From: Rhizophagus irregularis
Lineage: Eukaryota > Glomeromycota > Glomeromycetes > Glomerales > Glomeraceae
Assembly (NCBI RefSeq): GCF_026210795.1
Contig: NC_089453.1
Span: 2,606,501-2,670,500, forward strand
Reading direction: 5' to 3'
Length of the DNA stretch: 64,000 bases
The number at the start of each line of letters is the position of its first letter. Position 1 is the stretch's first letter. Made by a program: the position numbers and the translations under genes. Of the stretch, positions 24,702-37,854 are shown piece after piece. The notes beneath the pieces were generated by a model, which saw only the letters and a list, made by a program, of their open reading frames with translations, made no database searches and was not told the DNA's origin.

Positions 24702-27700
24702 TTTCAGTCCGGTCTTTTTATAATGACCATTTAAAGAAAATAAATGAATGAAATATAGATTGTCTATGTATTACTAAATTACGCCATTAATCAATTAATT
24801 ACGATGTTTTCAAATTTATTTACACTTGAATTTTTTTTTCTCGCTTGCTGCAATTCTGGTACAAATTTATATGAATATGTGTAGTTCCTATATGGTAATA
24901 AGTGTTGCGATCAAGTAATTAGTTAGTTGAAAATGAACTATTTTTAAATGACACATTCAGAATCATCCATTTTTAATGAACGAATATAAGGAAATGAGTT
25001 TCTTTGTATATAACCAAAATCGGATATGTGCATGCGCGTAATTTTGAAGATCTTTGGCTCATAGTTTCATGTGAAATCAAAAAAAAATATATTCGGAATT
25101 ACCTTTTATCATTAAATACTCGATCTTTCGTTTCAGACTTTTCCATTAAACTTTGTCACTATAAATACATTTGATTATTACAATGTTAATAGAAAGTAAT
25201 ATTATACATAGAAAAATAATTTCAATGAATATTTTGAAGGACAAGTTCAAAATACAACTTTTTAGCGCAATTAATACATTATATTATGTACTTATTATTA
25301 TTATATTAGTTTAAATACAAATAACGAGCTTATATGCATTATTTAAATTTGTATGCATTTAACCATTTTATGCATGGTTGTACAGTAAAAATTGGCCTGA
25401 TTATTAAATGATTTGAGCACACTGTATAGATGCTAAAAATAATAATTATAGTTTAAATGATAAAGGAACGAAAATTAAATTTGCCCCACTTAAGATGTGT
25501 ATCGTAAAAAAATATACTGTATAGAGTCTAGTGAAATCACTTTGAAACAGGTTGCTTTTTTTTGATCTCTAAAACTGGTAAGATTTTATTTTGGTATTAT
25601 CAGTAAATATTCTAACTGGAAAAGTTAACGAAATTACTTCGCTTGTAAATTAATTATTGACGAGTTTCTTTTTTATTCAGAGGCTTCAGTAAGACTCATT
25701 GTTATATGAGTTTTTGACAAAAGATGCGCTTAAAAATAATGAGATACAAGTGAGGCAGAAAAATACTAGAACAAGTAGAGCTTTCACTATCTTTTTAATA
25801 ATAGAGAGATGTTTTATAAAGGAATATTCTTAATACGAACAACTGAATGATGGTAAAATATATCGACTTATATTCTTTTAAATAAATTGCATTAATATTA
25901 GTGTCGTTAATATTACATGTATCGGTAAGAACTTATATTTTGTAGATTGTTTTATCATAGCAATAGTAAAACTACACCGTTAAATATAAGCATATAACTA
26001 TATATTTTTAAATTTTCGGAAAATAATTTTTGGTTTACCTAAAGAATCTTAACTGGAGAAATTGGCCCATGTAAGATAGATTATTTTTATATTTCACAAT
26101 TGCTTTTAAATGCGATTTATTTATCTTTTTTTTAGTTTAGAGAATTTCGTAAACATAATAATGACAAAAGTCATTCGGTGGTCGACGGAAAAAGGTTTTT
26201 ATTTATTTATTTATTTATTTTCGAAGAAATGAATACAAAATGACAAAATAACCTGAACCGCAGTAGTCATGTGACTGTATTATAAAATGTAAATTAACCT
26301 TTATTAGAAGCTCTTTCATTGATGAACATTAAATGATTCGTAGACTTTTATAATTTTTAAGAATGTTAAAAAGGATTAATAATATAAAAGTAAAATAAAA
26401 AGAAACGAATAGTATTTTGACGGAATTGGCCGCTTAATGATGGATTTGGTATAGAACACACGGTTATTACCATGTCATAACCCGGTCATGGCCGACGATC
26501 ATTTTTTTATATCGTCACAATCATTATAAGATTTAGCGTTATACTATATAGTATATAGTAAAACTCATATAATTATCTAACTACTAAATGTCATACTAAT
26601 AAAAAAAAGAAAAAAAGCCATATTTCATGTAACGCTAGATGACATTATTACCTTTGTGAGACTAGATCAATCCTTCTGTACTATGCCCCGGTAAAATCAA
26701 AGACTTCAGCTATTTCCTCGCAAAAAAAAAAAAAAAAAATACATAATAAAAAGTATAACAAACATTTTTAAAAATATTGAAATTTTATTTATTTATTATT
26801 TTAATATTAAACTACAATTTTTTTTTAAAAAATAGAATGCGTGCATATGGGTCTTTGGCATTTTTATAAGATTTACATTAAGAAAAAAATTTTTTTTCCT
26901 TAAAAAATAGGAATAGAGTACTTTTTAGATTATTCATTTAGAAAAAACCATCGAGTTAAGAAAATGTCCTTTGTTTTTTTACTCGAAGCAACATGTATTT
27001 TTTTTTAGTGTATTAAAAGTTTGACAAAGCGAACGAAAAAATAAAAATATTATAATAATATAAATTTTGTTGGTATTTAAAATGTAGTTTATAGCTAACA
27101 ATTGCATCACGATGGCATGAGATTTTTTGTGCACAAATTAGGTTCTATTTAGGGTAAATTAATTGCCCTTGCCATTTTGGCGCATGGCACATATCAGTTA
27201 TGCCTTATATAGTAATATATTCAATTAATTACCAGAGTTGTATTTTCCCCTTTTTTACTTTTATTTTTTTTTTAAAAAAAATAATGTGGATAACCTTTAC
27301 TATATAAATTTTATACTTAATGAATCACATTTATCATTAGAACAAATAAAAAAGACGCCGACAAACAATAGTAAAATTTAAAAAAAGAAAATTAGAATTT
27401 TACTACGCAAATGGTATATATAGTGAAAATCACAATCGGCGCTAATTAGCCACCACAATCTAACTTTACATTGCTAACTTGAAAATTTCCCATGTGAAGA
27501 AATGACGTTAAAAAGGTATGTGTTGACTAACATCAAATGTATATATAATTATTTGACTGCTTAAATAAATTAATAATTGTATTAATTTTATTAAACTATA
27601 ATTTATATAGAGAACGTCCAATTTTTTTTAATTTGATTCGAGATTCGAGTCTTGGCAGGACGTAAAACGTAGAATTTTATATAAATAAATTTTAATAAAT

Positions 27701-28394
27701 TTAAGTTCTATAAAACATTAATTTTCATTAAATTTGAGTAGATGTTAGAGAATATATGATTAAAATACCTCGTAAAATAAAACCACATACGACTGCCTGG
27801 CTTTGACCAGAATTTTGTATAAAAAGAATTTTTTTTTAGGTAAAAAGTAATACTGTATAAAATGCGATTTTATTTAGAATAAATGAAGTAATAAAAAAAA
27901 GAATCGCTGTTATATTATTCCTGCTTTTAATAAATACAATAAACTAAACATATAATTATTTGAAATTTAAAAAATTACCTCTGATGAAACTAAATAATCT
28001 CGGCAGTTTTATTCTATAGTTGCGGGTCGGTCCTGATATTTAACTATTATTTATAACTCCCAATAAGCAATGTTTTTAACATGTGAATAATACGTCAAGA
28101 TGCAACATAGCTGAAAATATTGAAACCGGAATTGATTTTTAAAAAAAGCTTCATAAAAGAAATTTGATATTTTTTAATAATGATGCTCTTTTTAATAAAA
28201 ATTTCTTATATGCAGTATGTAGAACACCTGTGACATGACATATTGTATGTCACACATGTTTGATAATATATTCGGCGATAACCTGCTTCCTATCACATTT
28301 AACAGGAATTGATTGATCGTCATGCAGGTGTAACATACCTCCATTATAAATCACCATTAAAAAAAAATTTAATGCCCTTTTTCAAAAATTTTAA
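24702..28394. other. non-coding AT-rich interval before the kinase gene
   Basis: No gene is supported. A (TTAT)n tract lies at 26197-26221, an A17-type run at 26720-26738, and a TATACTATATAGTATA palindrome near 26541. The promoter of the kinase gene presumably lies in the last few hundred bases, but no clear TATA or initiator can be assigned in such AT-rich DNA. Confidence 0.4.
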
Positions 28395-31300
28395 ATGGAG
28401 CAGCATAAAAATTTTTTTGGCTCAAATTTAACTTTTGGCTTAAATTATGAAACTTTTGGCCAAAGTTTTGACCGAACTTTTGACCCAACTCCACAATTAA
28501 AATCTAGTCCTATACTAATTAAATTTATTTCTTTTAATCAAAATGAGAAGCAGTGTCTTCATTGTGGAAACGAATATTTTGGGACACTAATATTTGAACA
28601 AAAATACTGTAAAAAATGTTTATTGGAATATATTGAAAATATTACGGACAACAATATATATTTGGATGTAGACATAAGAACCAACAATAATCAGTGCAAC
28701 GAACATGTTAGGAATACGGATTTTTGTACAAGCAACATTCAAGAATGGTGTGAATATTGCTCTGAAATTTTGTACTTCAAACAAATAGTTTCACAATCTT
28801 CAGTTTCCAGTCAATCTCGTTTCTTTAATTTTCCTATTAATTTTGAACAAAAAAGAATTGAAAAAGAAAAATTCTGTGATAAATGTGGGCAATTACTTTA
28901 TCAAGTTATTGGTTTAACAGGAATAGGGTATTTGGGATTTAAATTGTGTTCTTGTTATCAGATTTCTTCTGGATGGGTAAAATCAACTTTGACTAAAAAG
29001 ATAATTCCAGTTCTTTATTTACCGTGGTGGGACACTTTTGATAATTGTGTAGCTTGCGGCGTAAAATTAAATTTTGTAGCAAATTGTCAAAAATGGTGTT
29101 CATATTGCATTGTAATTTATATTGGATGTAGACATTGTTTGACAACAAATGTTATTTTTGGTATTACAAATCAATCACAATGTAAGAAATGCAACAGATT
29201 ATTAGATATTACTATTGATACTACATATATTAGTAGTGGGAATAAGGAAATTGACGAATTTCTCAATTCTGCAAGGAACAGGATTCATGTCATTAATGAT
29301 CAGATTGCTAACTATATGAATGATATTAAGAACACTACTGATCCATTAGATGTATATTATTTTATTAAAAATAGTCTTGAAGATATTAATTCAAAATTAT
29401 TAATGAAATGGATTCCATATTCTCAAATTACAGATTTAGAAGAAATAGCAATAGGAGGTTTTGGTATAATTTATAAAGCAAATTGGTTAGATAAAACTTC
29501 TGTTGCTATAAAAAAATTTTTATATTCAAATGATAATAAATATTTTTTTAATGAGGTAACCAATTTTATTATTTTGGTGTTATGCATTTAAATACTTATT
29601 AACTGATGATTTGTGATTGTATTTTAGTTAAAATCTCTTTACCAATGTTACAATATGGCATTTATTATTAAATGTTATGGCATTACACAGGATACTGTAA
29701 CAAAAGATTATATGTTAGTAATGGAATATGCAAATGGTGGAAATTTACATGATTATTTGCAAAAAAATTTTGCAAATATCACATGGAATACAAAATTATA
29801 CATTCTGTGGAAAATCTCGGAAGGGTATTTATCTTTAAATAATTATACTTAATAAATATAATAATTTTTATTTTAATATATTTGTTTATTTTAATTTTAG
29901 ACTTAATTCCATTCATAATAAAAATTTTATACATGGAGATTTTCATAGCAGAAATATATTATCATCACCATATCAATCATGGTTAATTTCTGATTTAGGG
30001 TTATCACAACATGTAGAAAAAGATGATGATACTACAATTAATGAGGTATATGGAATAATACCTTATATAGCACCAGAAATATTTAAAGGTGCTAGATTTT
30101 CAAAAGCTTCTGATGTATACAGTATGGGCATGATTATGTGGGAACTTACAACAGGTTGTAGACCTTTTACCAATGTTAAACATGATCATGAACTTATTTA
30201 TAATATTATTGATGGAAAACGGCCTGAAATTACAAATGATACTCCTGAATGCTATTGTGATTTAATGAATAGATGTTGGGATTCCAACCCTTCAAAAAGA
30301 CCTTCTATAACTGTGATTACAGAAACTGCTTATAATTGGTATGTTAAAAATAAATATTCAAAACAAATTCAACAAGCTGAAGAAATAAGAATAGAGTTAA
30401 TAAAATCAAAAAAGCTTGGCCCTGAATTTGTTAAATCTCATTCCAAAACAACCATTACAAGTAAATCTTTGGATTCTTTTATTTCAAAACCTTCAAATTT
30501 ATCTTCAATTTCATTCAATATAAAACATGGTATGTTTAATATATTAATATTATTAATATAAATAATAAAATATTAATTAACAACTAACTAAAATATTTTC
30601 ATTAAATTTTAGAATACATATCATCAGAATTTGAATTAGATATTAATATTCAAAGGTAGTTAATTATATATAAATTAAACTTTTACAATACTATAAAAAA
30701 TCTTATACTAATAATCTTATTTTTTTTAATAATATTACAGTTTATCATTACAAAATAAGAATTCTAATATTTTAAGTAAATCAATTCCAATTTTAAATTC
30801 TTCAAAAAGGAATAAAGGTTTTTTTCAATATTAATACTAATAATCTTTTATTGAAATCAATTGTGCTATTTATTAATTATATTTCTTTTTTTATAATTAA
30901 AATTCCTTAATACCCTTCTACAAGAAACAACAAACACTTTTGATTGTGATATTGATATTTCTCATCAAGGTTATTATACAATTATTTATTTAAATTTATG
31001 TTAATCATTTATTACTATATTTAATTCAAAAAATTATAATACAATTAAGTACAAAAATTTAAATTTAAGTTATTAATATATAATTAAATTATTTTAATTC
31101 TTTTTTTTCATTAGAATCATCTGAATTTTTTGGTAAAGATGTAACGCAAAAGTTATCTAGTATAACAACTGTATGTGAAAGTCCAAAGCAAATGCCATTT
31201 TCATTTTCAAGTTTTTCAAGTGAAGATACAACTTTTATATGTGAAAGTCCAAAGCAAATGTTATTTTCAGCATTTTCAAGTAAAGATACAGCTATTATTT

Positions 31301-31820
31301 GTGAAAGTCCAAAACAAATGTCTTTAAGTGAAAATCCAAGACAAATGTCTTATTCAAATAAAAATACAACACTTACATATGAAAGTCCAAGAAAAATGTC
31401 ATGGAGTAAAAGTACATCACGAAAATCATCTATAGAAAGTAATACAAAACGATGCTCTTGGAATGATGAAGCAGATATATATTTATTATTATATTTAGAA
31501 CAAAACAAAGATAAAATTGAAAAATTAAATAATCCTCATAGTGGTGTAAAAGTAGAACTTTGGTCTAGTGCCTCTAAATGGATGTTTGACTATGGTTATA
31601 ATTATTCACCAAATCAGTGTTTTAATAGATGGAAGAATACTAAGCGAAATTATAAAGTAAGTTATTTTATTTATTTTTTTTAAAAAAAGTAATATAAAAT
31701 TAAAATTAAAATTAAATCTAATTAATTTTTGATAATACAATAATTTAGAATGGTATTTTAAATGAAGAAAAAGATTCAGTTAAGTATAAATCAATAGAAA
31801 GAATTCTTAATCATATATAA
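28395..31820 (+). CDS. Cys-rich TKL-type protein kinase fused to a Myb/trihelix-like domain
   Basis: I infer eight exons: 28395-29555, 29628-29824, 29901-30529, 30613-30655, 30741-30817, 30925-30969, 31115-31656 and 31749-31820. All introns are GT..AG, and every splice phase agrees, giving 921 residues. Residues 50-290 hold repeated CxxC pairs (CLHCGNEYFG, CKKC, CVACG, CSYC), probably zinc-binding. The kinase domain follows: AIGGFGIIYKA loop, VAIKKF lysine, IHGDFHSRN catalytic loop (HGD for HRD), ISDLGLS (DLG for DFG), IAPEIF and the GRC-to-RP lobe ending. After a short linker come three CESPKQM repeats and a WNDEADIYLLLYLEQ..RWKNTKRNY segment, like Myb/SANT-trihelix DNA-binding domains. TKL kinases of this style are hugely expanded in Rhizophagus. 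The fusion suggests a role linking signalling to chromatin, but that is inference. Confidence 0.8.
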
Positions 31821-32742
31821 TATATTTTTAAATAAAAAATTATCTGAAAAAATAAGACAATAAAAAGAATATTAAATATCATTAATAAAATAAATAAAAA
31901 TACAAAAAAAAAAGAAAAGTAAAATATAATTTGTTGATTTCACAATATGTTTAATAGATATATTTTAATTTAACAAAAAAGTTATTTTATTATTTACATT
32001 TAATTATTAAAAAAAAATTTAGTATTTTAATTTAATTTTTTAATAAAATATTACATTATGTAAAAGGAATATATTTATAAGAAAATAAGAAAATAGTAAT
32101 TTATCTCTATAGTAAAATATCGCTAGTTTGATATATTATATGACTTTTATATAGCTAATTAAACTTTCAATAAACTAGTATTAAAATGCTATTGTAATTA
32201 GGATATGAATTAAAGTATGGAATTAAGATATAAAATTAGGAATTAAAATATGGAATTAAGATATAGAATTAAGATATGGATTAAGATATGGAATTAAGGT
32301 ATAGAATTAAGGTATGGAATTAGGGTATAGGATTAGAATATAGGATTAGACCTTAAGGTATGGATTAGAGTACAGATCTAGTAGTTGTTAAAGTTTACTT
32401 TTTTTCAGATAAGTTAAATTTACCTAATAAAGATAAACAAATTTCCTTACATTCTGAAAAGAAATTTCATTTATTAGAAGTGCATATGGGCTGATTTGTC
32501 TACTCTGCATTAAAAAGAGTTATTGAATTGATTTGCACAATTTTCGTTACTCAAAATTGTTTTGTAATACCAAAAAATCATCTCACATCGGCTTATAGTC
32601 AGAATTAGGCCAAAATTAAGCCCCAAATTACTATTAAAATTGCATGTGACTATCATAAATGTTACACAGCAACTATATATCAATTATTTGACTCACGTGC
32701 TGAAACCCCCAAAAAAAAATTTTCTAATATTAACTTTCGCGT
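31821..32742. other. non-coding gap between kinase gene and LTR element
   Basis: The 3' side of the kinase gene is very AT-rich. A degenerate minisatellite lies at 32205-32375. The last 100 bases before the LTR contain a CACGTG at 32694 and nothing I recognise. Confidence 0.5.
32205..32375. repeat. degenerate minisatellite, GGAATTAAGATAT unit
   Basis: About a dozen variants of a 13-15-bp unit (ggaattaagatat, ggattaagatat, gaattaaggtat, ggattagaatat) in tandem. No coding frame. Confidence 0.75.
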
Positions 32743-33273
32743 TGTTACCCCTAGTCACGTGTAGAGTTACAACTTACTGCGCCAGAAGATCATGTGGAAA
32801 ATTAGGATCTACTGTGCCCAACTGTGCCAAGCCGACCTAGCTGCAGCCTACTTAGCCTATTATTTCTATTATATTTATTATATTAATTATATTTAATATA
32901 ATCGATATAATTATTTTATTTATTATATTTAATTTATTTATTATATTTATTATATTAGTTATATTTCTTATATTTATTATATCTATTATATTTATTATAT
33001 CTTTATATGTAGTAACTTTATATAAATAATGTTGGTATTTTCCTTCGTTATAAGTTTAGTTCCTTCAGTTCGAATTAGTTTACCTTTAGTTCCTATTAGT
33101 TCTTATTCTTGTAATTATAAAGTTCTATAATAAAGTATAACCTTTTACACTATAAACGAACTCCCTATTTTAAGCGTGTCTTGTTTGATTGGATTTCAGT
33201 CATAGTTAAACGTACTTAATCTCCCTGAATGCAAATCATAGTTAATCTATTCAACGTATCGAATCGGTTAACA
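32743..33273 (+). repeat. left LTR, 531 bp
   Basis: It begins TGTTACCCCTAGTCACGTG and ends GGTTAACA. The interior includes a TTATATTTATTATATT-rich tract, then GTTCCTATTAGTTCTTATTC and AATAAAG (a poly(A)-like signal) near 33130. It matches 42285-42816 almost perfectly. Confidence 0.95.
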
Positions 33274-33275
33274 AG

Positions 33276-33292
33276 TGGTGATTCCTGCCAGG
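33276..33292 (+). promoter_or_regulatory. primer binding site candidate
   Basis: TGGTGATTCCTGCCAGG starts two bases after the LTR. TGG is expected opposite a tRNA CCA end. The tRNA was not identified. Confidence 0.6.
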
Positions 33293-33322
33293 TAAAAGGC
33301 TATACTGTGAATTAACAATTGA

Positions 33323-33527
33323 TTTCTTTTCTCAGACGAACTTGAGAATACTTGCAGACGTACTTGCAGACGTGATTTCTTTTCTCAGACGAACTTGAGA
33401 ATACTTGCAGACAAACTTGCAGACGTAATTTCTTTTCTCAGACGAACTTGAGATATTTGCAGACACACTTGCAAACGAAATTTACTTTCTCAGACGTACT
33501 TGAGATATTAGCAGACGTACTTGCAAC
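33323..33527 (+). repeat. four tandem 53-bp repeats in the retroelement leader
   Basis: Units start TTTCTCAGACGAACTTGAGA and repeat the phrase ACTTGCAGACG. The starts of CTCAGACG are at about 33331, 33384, 33437 and 33489, a spacing of 52-53. It is located between PBS and gag, so a packaging or translation role is possible. Confidence 0.85.
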
Positions 33528-33547
33528 AATTTGAATCTTGAAATTGA

Positions 33548-35320
33548 ATGCCCTTTTACAATTTATCTAAAGCAGAATTAAAGTCACATCAAAGAAAACA
33601 TCGTAGAGGAAGAACAATCAACCAAAAAGAAGTTTACTGTATTCAGTGTTACCCAACAGATTCTATTCCAGCTGACAATATCCCTGACGGATTTGAGAAA
33701 TTTTGGCTCTAGATTTCTATTCAGTACACAGCAAAACAATATACTGGAGCAACAGTAGCCGCTTTTAAAGTATTAAAAACTGAATTCTTCATAACTATAC
33801 AACTCAATACACTTGTCGGTATAACTACTAAGATCTTACAAAGTATAAAGTTTTGACAAATAAATACTCCTTTATTAGAATTATCCTTTTATTTACATAA
33901 ATTATTTGAATTAACAAACGGATTCAAGAGTTTACCAACCAATACTCAAGTAACCAACGCATATCAAATTTTTCATAATATACCAGTAAAAAATAACGCC
34001 AACATGGATCAAGGACAAATGAGAGATCTTATGAAGTTAGTCTGGGGAACTGACCCAACTGATAATAATAACCCCAGAAATGTTGGAAACCTCTTGGAAA
34101 ATACTTTGAATAATAATAAAACTGCCATTACTACTGCGTTACAAAATAATCTTAATGCCCTCAATGCTCTTACAACTGCCAACCAAAATCGTACAACATC
34201 TAAAGTTGTAGATGTTCCCTTTTTCTATGGGCGTGATGATAAAGATCCATACGAATGGTGTCGACTCTTTGAAGCTGCCTTTGCAGCTAATGGATGGCCA
34301 GATAATCGAAAAATTGCTTTAGCCGCTGGATTTCTTAAGGAAGCTGCCCGAGATTGGTATGAAGAGAATAGAGGAAATATCAACCAATGGCACATAGATG
34401 ACAATGCAGATAACTTTGACACCCGACTTATAAACTACTTTGCAACTGCTGCTCGAAGGAATCAGTGGACCAGAGAACTGCAAAATATTAAACAAGGAGA
34501 CAATGAATCTGTAAAAAACTATTCTCGACATTTTAAGAAGCTGTTAAATAAAGCTACTCAAGGGGAAGCTTTAGCCGCAAGATACCAAATTAACTACTAT
34601 ATTAATGGTCTCAAGTCCTTCTTAGTTGGACAGGTAGTAATTGGGAATACTGATACTTTGGAAGCAACTATTACCCGAGCCAAGTTAGTAGAACTAGGTG
34701 TAAATACTACTCTTTTAACTACAACACCTGTAACTACTAGTACTATAGAATTTATTCCAACTACTACTACTACTGTTAAACCAACTCCACAAGTAGATGA
34801 AATGGAAGCATTAACAAAACAAATGCAACAACTCGCTCTTAATTATGCAAATCTTTCATCAGTTTTAATGGTTCAACAAAGCACTCCTCGAAATACTAGA
34901 CCGAGACCTAATAATAATAACAATCAAAATCGTCAGAATGGTCAAGCCCCTACTCAGAATTCCTTTAATCCAAATATCACTTGTTTCAGGTGTGGAAATG
35001 TAGGTCATATTTCCAGAACTGCCAAATGGGAAGAAATACCAATAATGGAAATATTAATAATAATAATAATAATAATCGCCCTCGCCAAAGAGCACCAGTT
35101 ACACCTATTAATTATGCAGATGATGAAGCAGAAATTTACTATGATGAATATGAGGATGAATATGAGGAAGAATGGGAGGAAGAAGACGAATATGAAGCAT
35201 ATGTCACAACTCGTTCTAGATCTGTTCCATATGAGATATCCTCTCCTAAAGGAAAAAGAACAAGATTTTCAGAATCTCGAAAGGAAGACCAATTACGTAC
35301 CCAACCTATTCCTCCAGTAA
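33548..35320 (+). pseudogene. gag with probable N-terminal extension, broken
   Basis: The recognisable Gag starts with ATG at 34004. It has a Ty3-type capsid segment (FFYGRDDKDPYEWCRLFEAA, AARDWYEE, then ESVKNYSRHFKKLL..INGLK) and a zinc knuckle beginning CFRCGNVGHISR. The same frame is open upstream to an ATG at 33548 except for TAG at 33710 and TGA at 33854. This suggests about 150 extra N-terminal codons in the ancestral protein. The knuckle is cut by a frame change: the zero frame lacks the last Cys, while the adjoining frame supplies RNC after HIS. One A appears to have been lost at about 35015-35019. A programmed shift here is less likely because it would split the zinc finger. Confidence 0.8.
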
Positions 35321-37854
35321 CTCCTTCTACACCCATGGATATGGATGCTACAGCAGAACCTTCTACAAAAAGAAAAGTAAGAACCAAAATGGTCCCTGCG
35401 CCTATTGAAAATGTCAATGAATTTGACATAGCTAAATATATTAGTGACCTACCTTGTGGTCTATCTATTGGTCAAGCTACAGCTCAACTTCCTGTTTACA
35501 GGAAAGGATTAATTCAAAGTATGAGAAGAAAACGTGAAAAGATTGACAATAATAATTATATTGGAGAAAGTTACTATAGAGACTCCAACTCAGAAGAAGA
35601 AACTTCTACTACCGCTGCTAAATGTGAATTTCATATTAACCAACAACCAGTTATTGCAGTAATTGATAGTGGAGCTGCAGTTAGTATTATGACTACTGCC
35701 ATGATGAAAACTTTGAAATTAACTATCGATGGACCTTCAGAATATGTAATTAAAACTGCCAATGGAACTAGAGTTAGATCATTGGGAGAAATCCAAAACT
35801 TGCCCCTAAAAGTCAGAAATTTAATTATTAAAACCAATGTTCAAATCATAGAATCAAGTGATAGTGTTTTCATTCTAGGAAATAACTGGATGAGAAAGGT
35901 AAATGCTGCTCTTGACTGGGACAAGAAGACACTAACTATCAGATACAATGGACGATCCACAACAGTCCCTGTGATTTTTACTCTCCCAAAACCTATTAAA
36001 ATGAAGCAATCATTTGAGTATGATGATGAGGAAGAATATGAGTCTGAAGAGTTAGAAGAAGCTCAAATCTATATGTCTGATTTTTCTGGTTATTCAACAG
36101 AAGAATCCCTTGAATTTAACCCATGGGAAAATGAAGTATCTCCTACCCACCAAAATAATGAAGATGAAGAATTGGAAGAATCAAATCCTGCCATTTATTT
36201 AGCTCAAGCAGAAGTATATAGTGGAGAAAAAGTCAATCCAGACTTACATTTAGGACCGTTAGATTACCATCAACAAAGCCAATTTCAACAACTCTTGAGT
36301 GACTATGCAGATATTTGTGCTAAAAGTCAAACGGAAATTGGAAAAACAAATGTAATTAAGCACAAAATTATTACAAAAGATGCTACTCCTATCTCTCAAC
36401 CACCCTATTGATGTAATCCTAAATATAGAGAGTTTTTACAAGGAGAAATCACAAGAATGGAAAGTCAAGGTCTTATACGAAAATCAGCCAGCCCTTGGGC
36501 TTCATCTGTAATAATTGTTGATAAAAAAGGAGGAGAAAAACGTTTATGCATAGATTATCGCAAATTGAATGCTGTCACCAAAGCAGATGCTTACCCATTG
36601 CCTCGAATTGATGATATGCTTGAATCTTTTAGTAATGCAACATGGTTTACCACATTAGATTTAGCCAGTGGTTATTGGCAAGTAGCCATGGATTCAACAG
36701 ATATTGAAAAAACTGCCTTTATTACTCCATTTGGACTATATGAATTTTTAGTAATGCCCTTTGGTTTAGCTTATGTGCCTGGAACTTTTCAACGACTAAT
36801 GAATAGAATACTCCAGGAGTATCTAGGAAAGTTTGTGGCAGTATACTTAGATGATGTAATCATTTACTCAAAGGGAACCTTAGAGCAACATTTAGATCAT
36901 CTTAGACAAGTATTTGAAACTCTTAGACGAGCAAATCTAAAGATTAAACTTAAAAAGTGTTATTTTTGCCTTGGAAATATTCATTTCCTAGGACATGTAG
37001 TAGGACGAGAAGGTATTCGACCTGATCCAGAAAAAATTGAGAAAATTAGAACTTTTCCAGTCCCAACAAACCTAACGCAACTTCGCTCAGCATTAGGCTT
37101 ATTCTCTTACTATCGAAAGTTTATCAAAGATTTCTCAAAAATAGCCAAACCAATGTTATTACTTTTAAAGAAGGAAACTCCTTTTCATTGGACTGAGAAA
37201 CAACAAACTACATTTGATTATTTGAAGGAAAGATTAATTAAATCCCCAATCTTAACATACCCTGACTTTGAACAACCCTTCATTATTCATACAGACGCAT
37301 CTGGTACTGGACTTGGTGCTGTGTTATCACAAATAAGAGAGGATGGAAAAGAACATGTAGTCGCTTATGCCAGCAGATCTTTGAATAAGGCTGAGTGTAA
37401 TTACCCTATAACTGACCAGGAATGTCTTGCGATAGTGTGGGCTATCAAACATTTCCAACACTACTTAGGATTAAAACCTTTCACAATTGTTACTGACCAT
37501 TCTGCTCTAAAATAGTTAAAGACATCCAAAATCCCAAAAGGTTGCCGTGCGAGATGGGTCATGGACCTTCAACAGTATGACTTTAATATTAAGCATCGAG
37601 CGGGAAAAGCAAATGCAAATGCAGACGCATTATCCAAAATGTTTGAAGAAGATAATCAAACTCTTAGTTGTTTCATGATTTCTATCGAAAAAGAAAAACA
37701 AACTAATGCAAATGAAAGCTTTACTCCAGTACATGAAGAGTATGATGCAGATTCAGAAGATGATTATACCGATAGACCTGCTCAAAGAGCTATCGATTTG
37801 CTAAATCGTTGTGATAATTTATTATACGATATGCAAACACAGGTCGAAAAGTGA
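34981..37854 (+). pseudogene. pol: protease, reverse transcriptase and RNase H, broken
   Basis: The frame is +1 relative to gag. The order is an acidic linker (EYEDEYEEEWEEEDEYE), a retropepsin with VIDSGAAVSIM near 35660, then RT with LCIDYRKLNAVT, TTLDLASGYWQVA, MPFGLA and the VYLDDVIIYS active site near 36845. RNase H follows with HTDASGTGLGAVL, ECLAIVWA and VTDHSALK. A TGA at 36409 sits just before CNPKYREF (expected Arg). A TAG at 37513 follows ALK (expected Trp). The frame runs on to a MITE that enters at 37838, so this is one ancestral polyprotein now in pieces. Confidence 0.9.

Noticed and set aside
35010-35025. Programmed frameshift between gag and pol of the Ty3 element
   Set aside because: The change falls inside the zinc knuckle and no slippery heptamer is present. 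A single-base loss is simpler.
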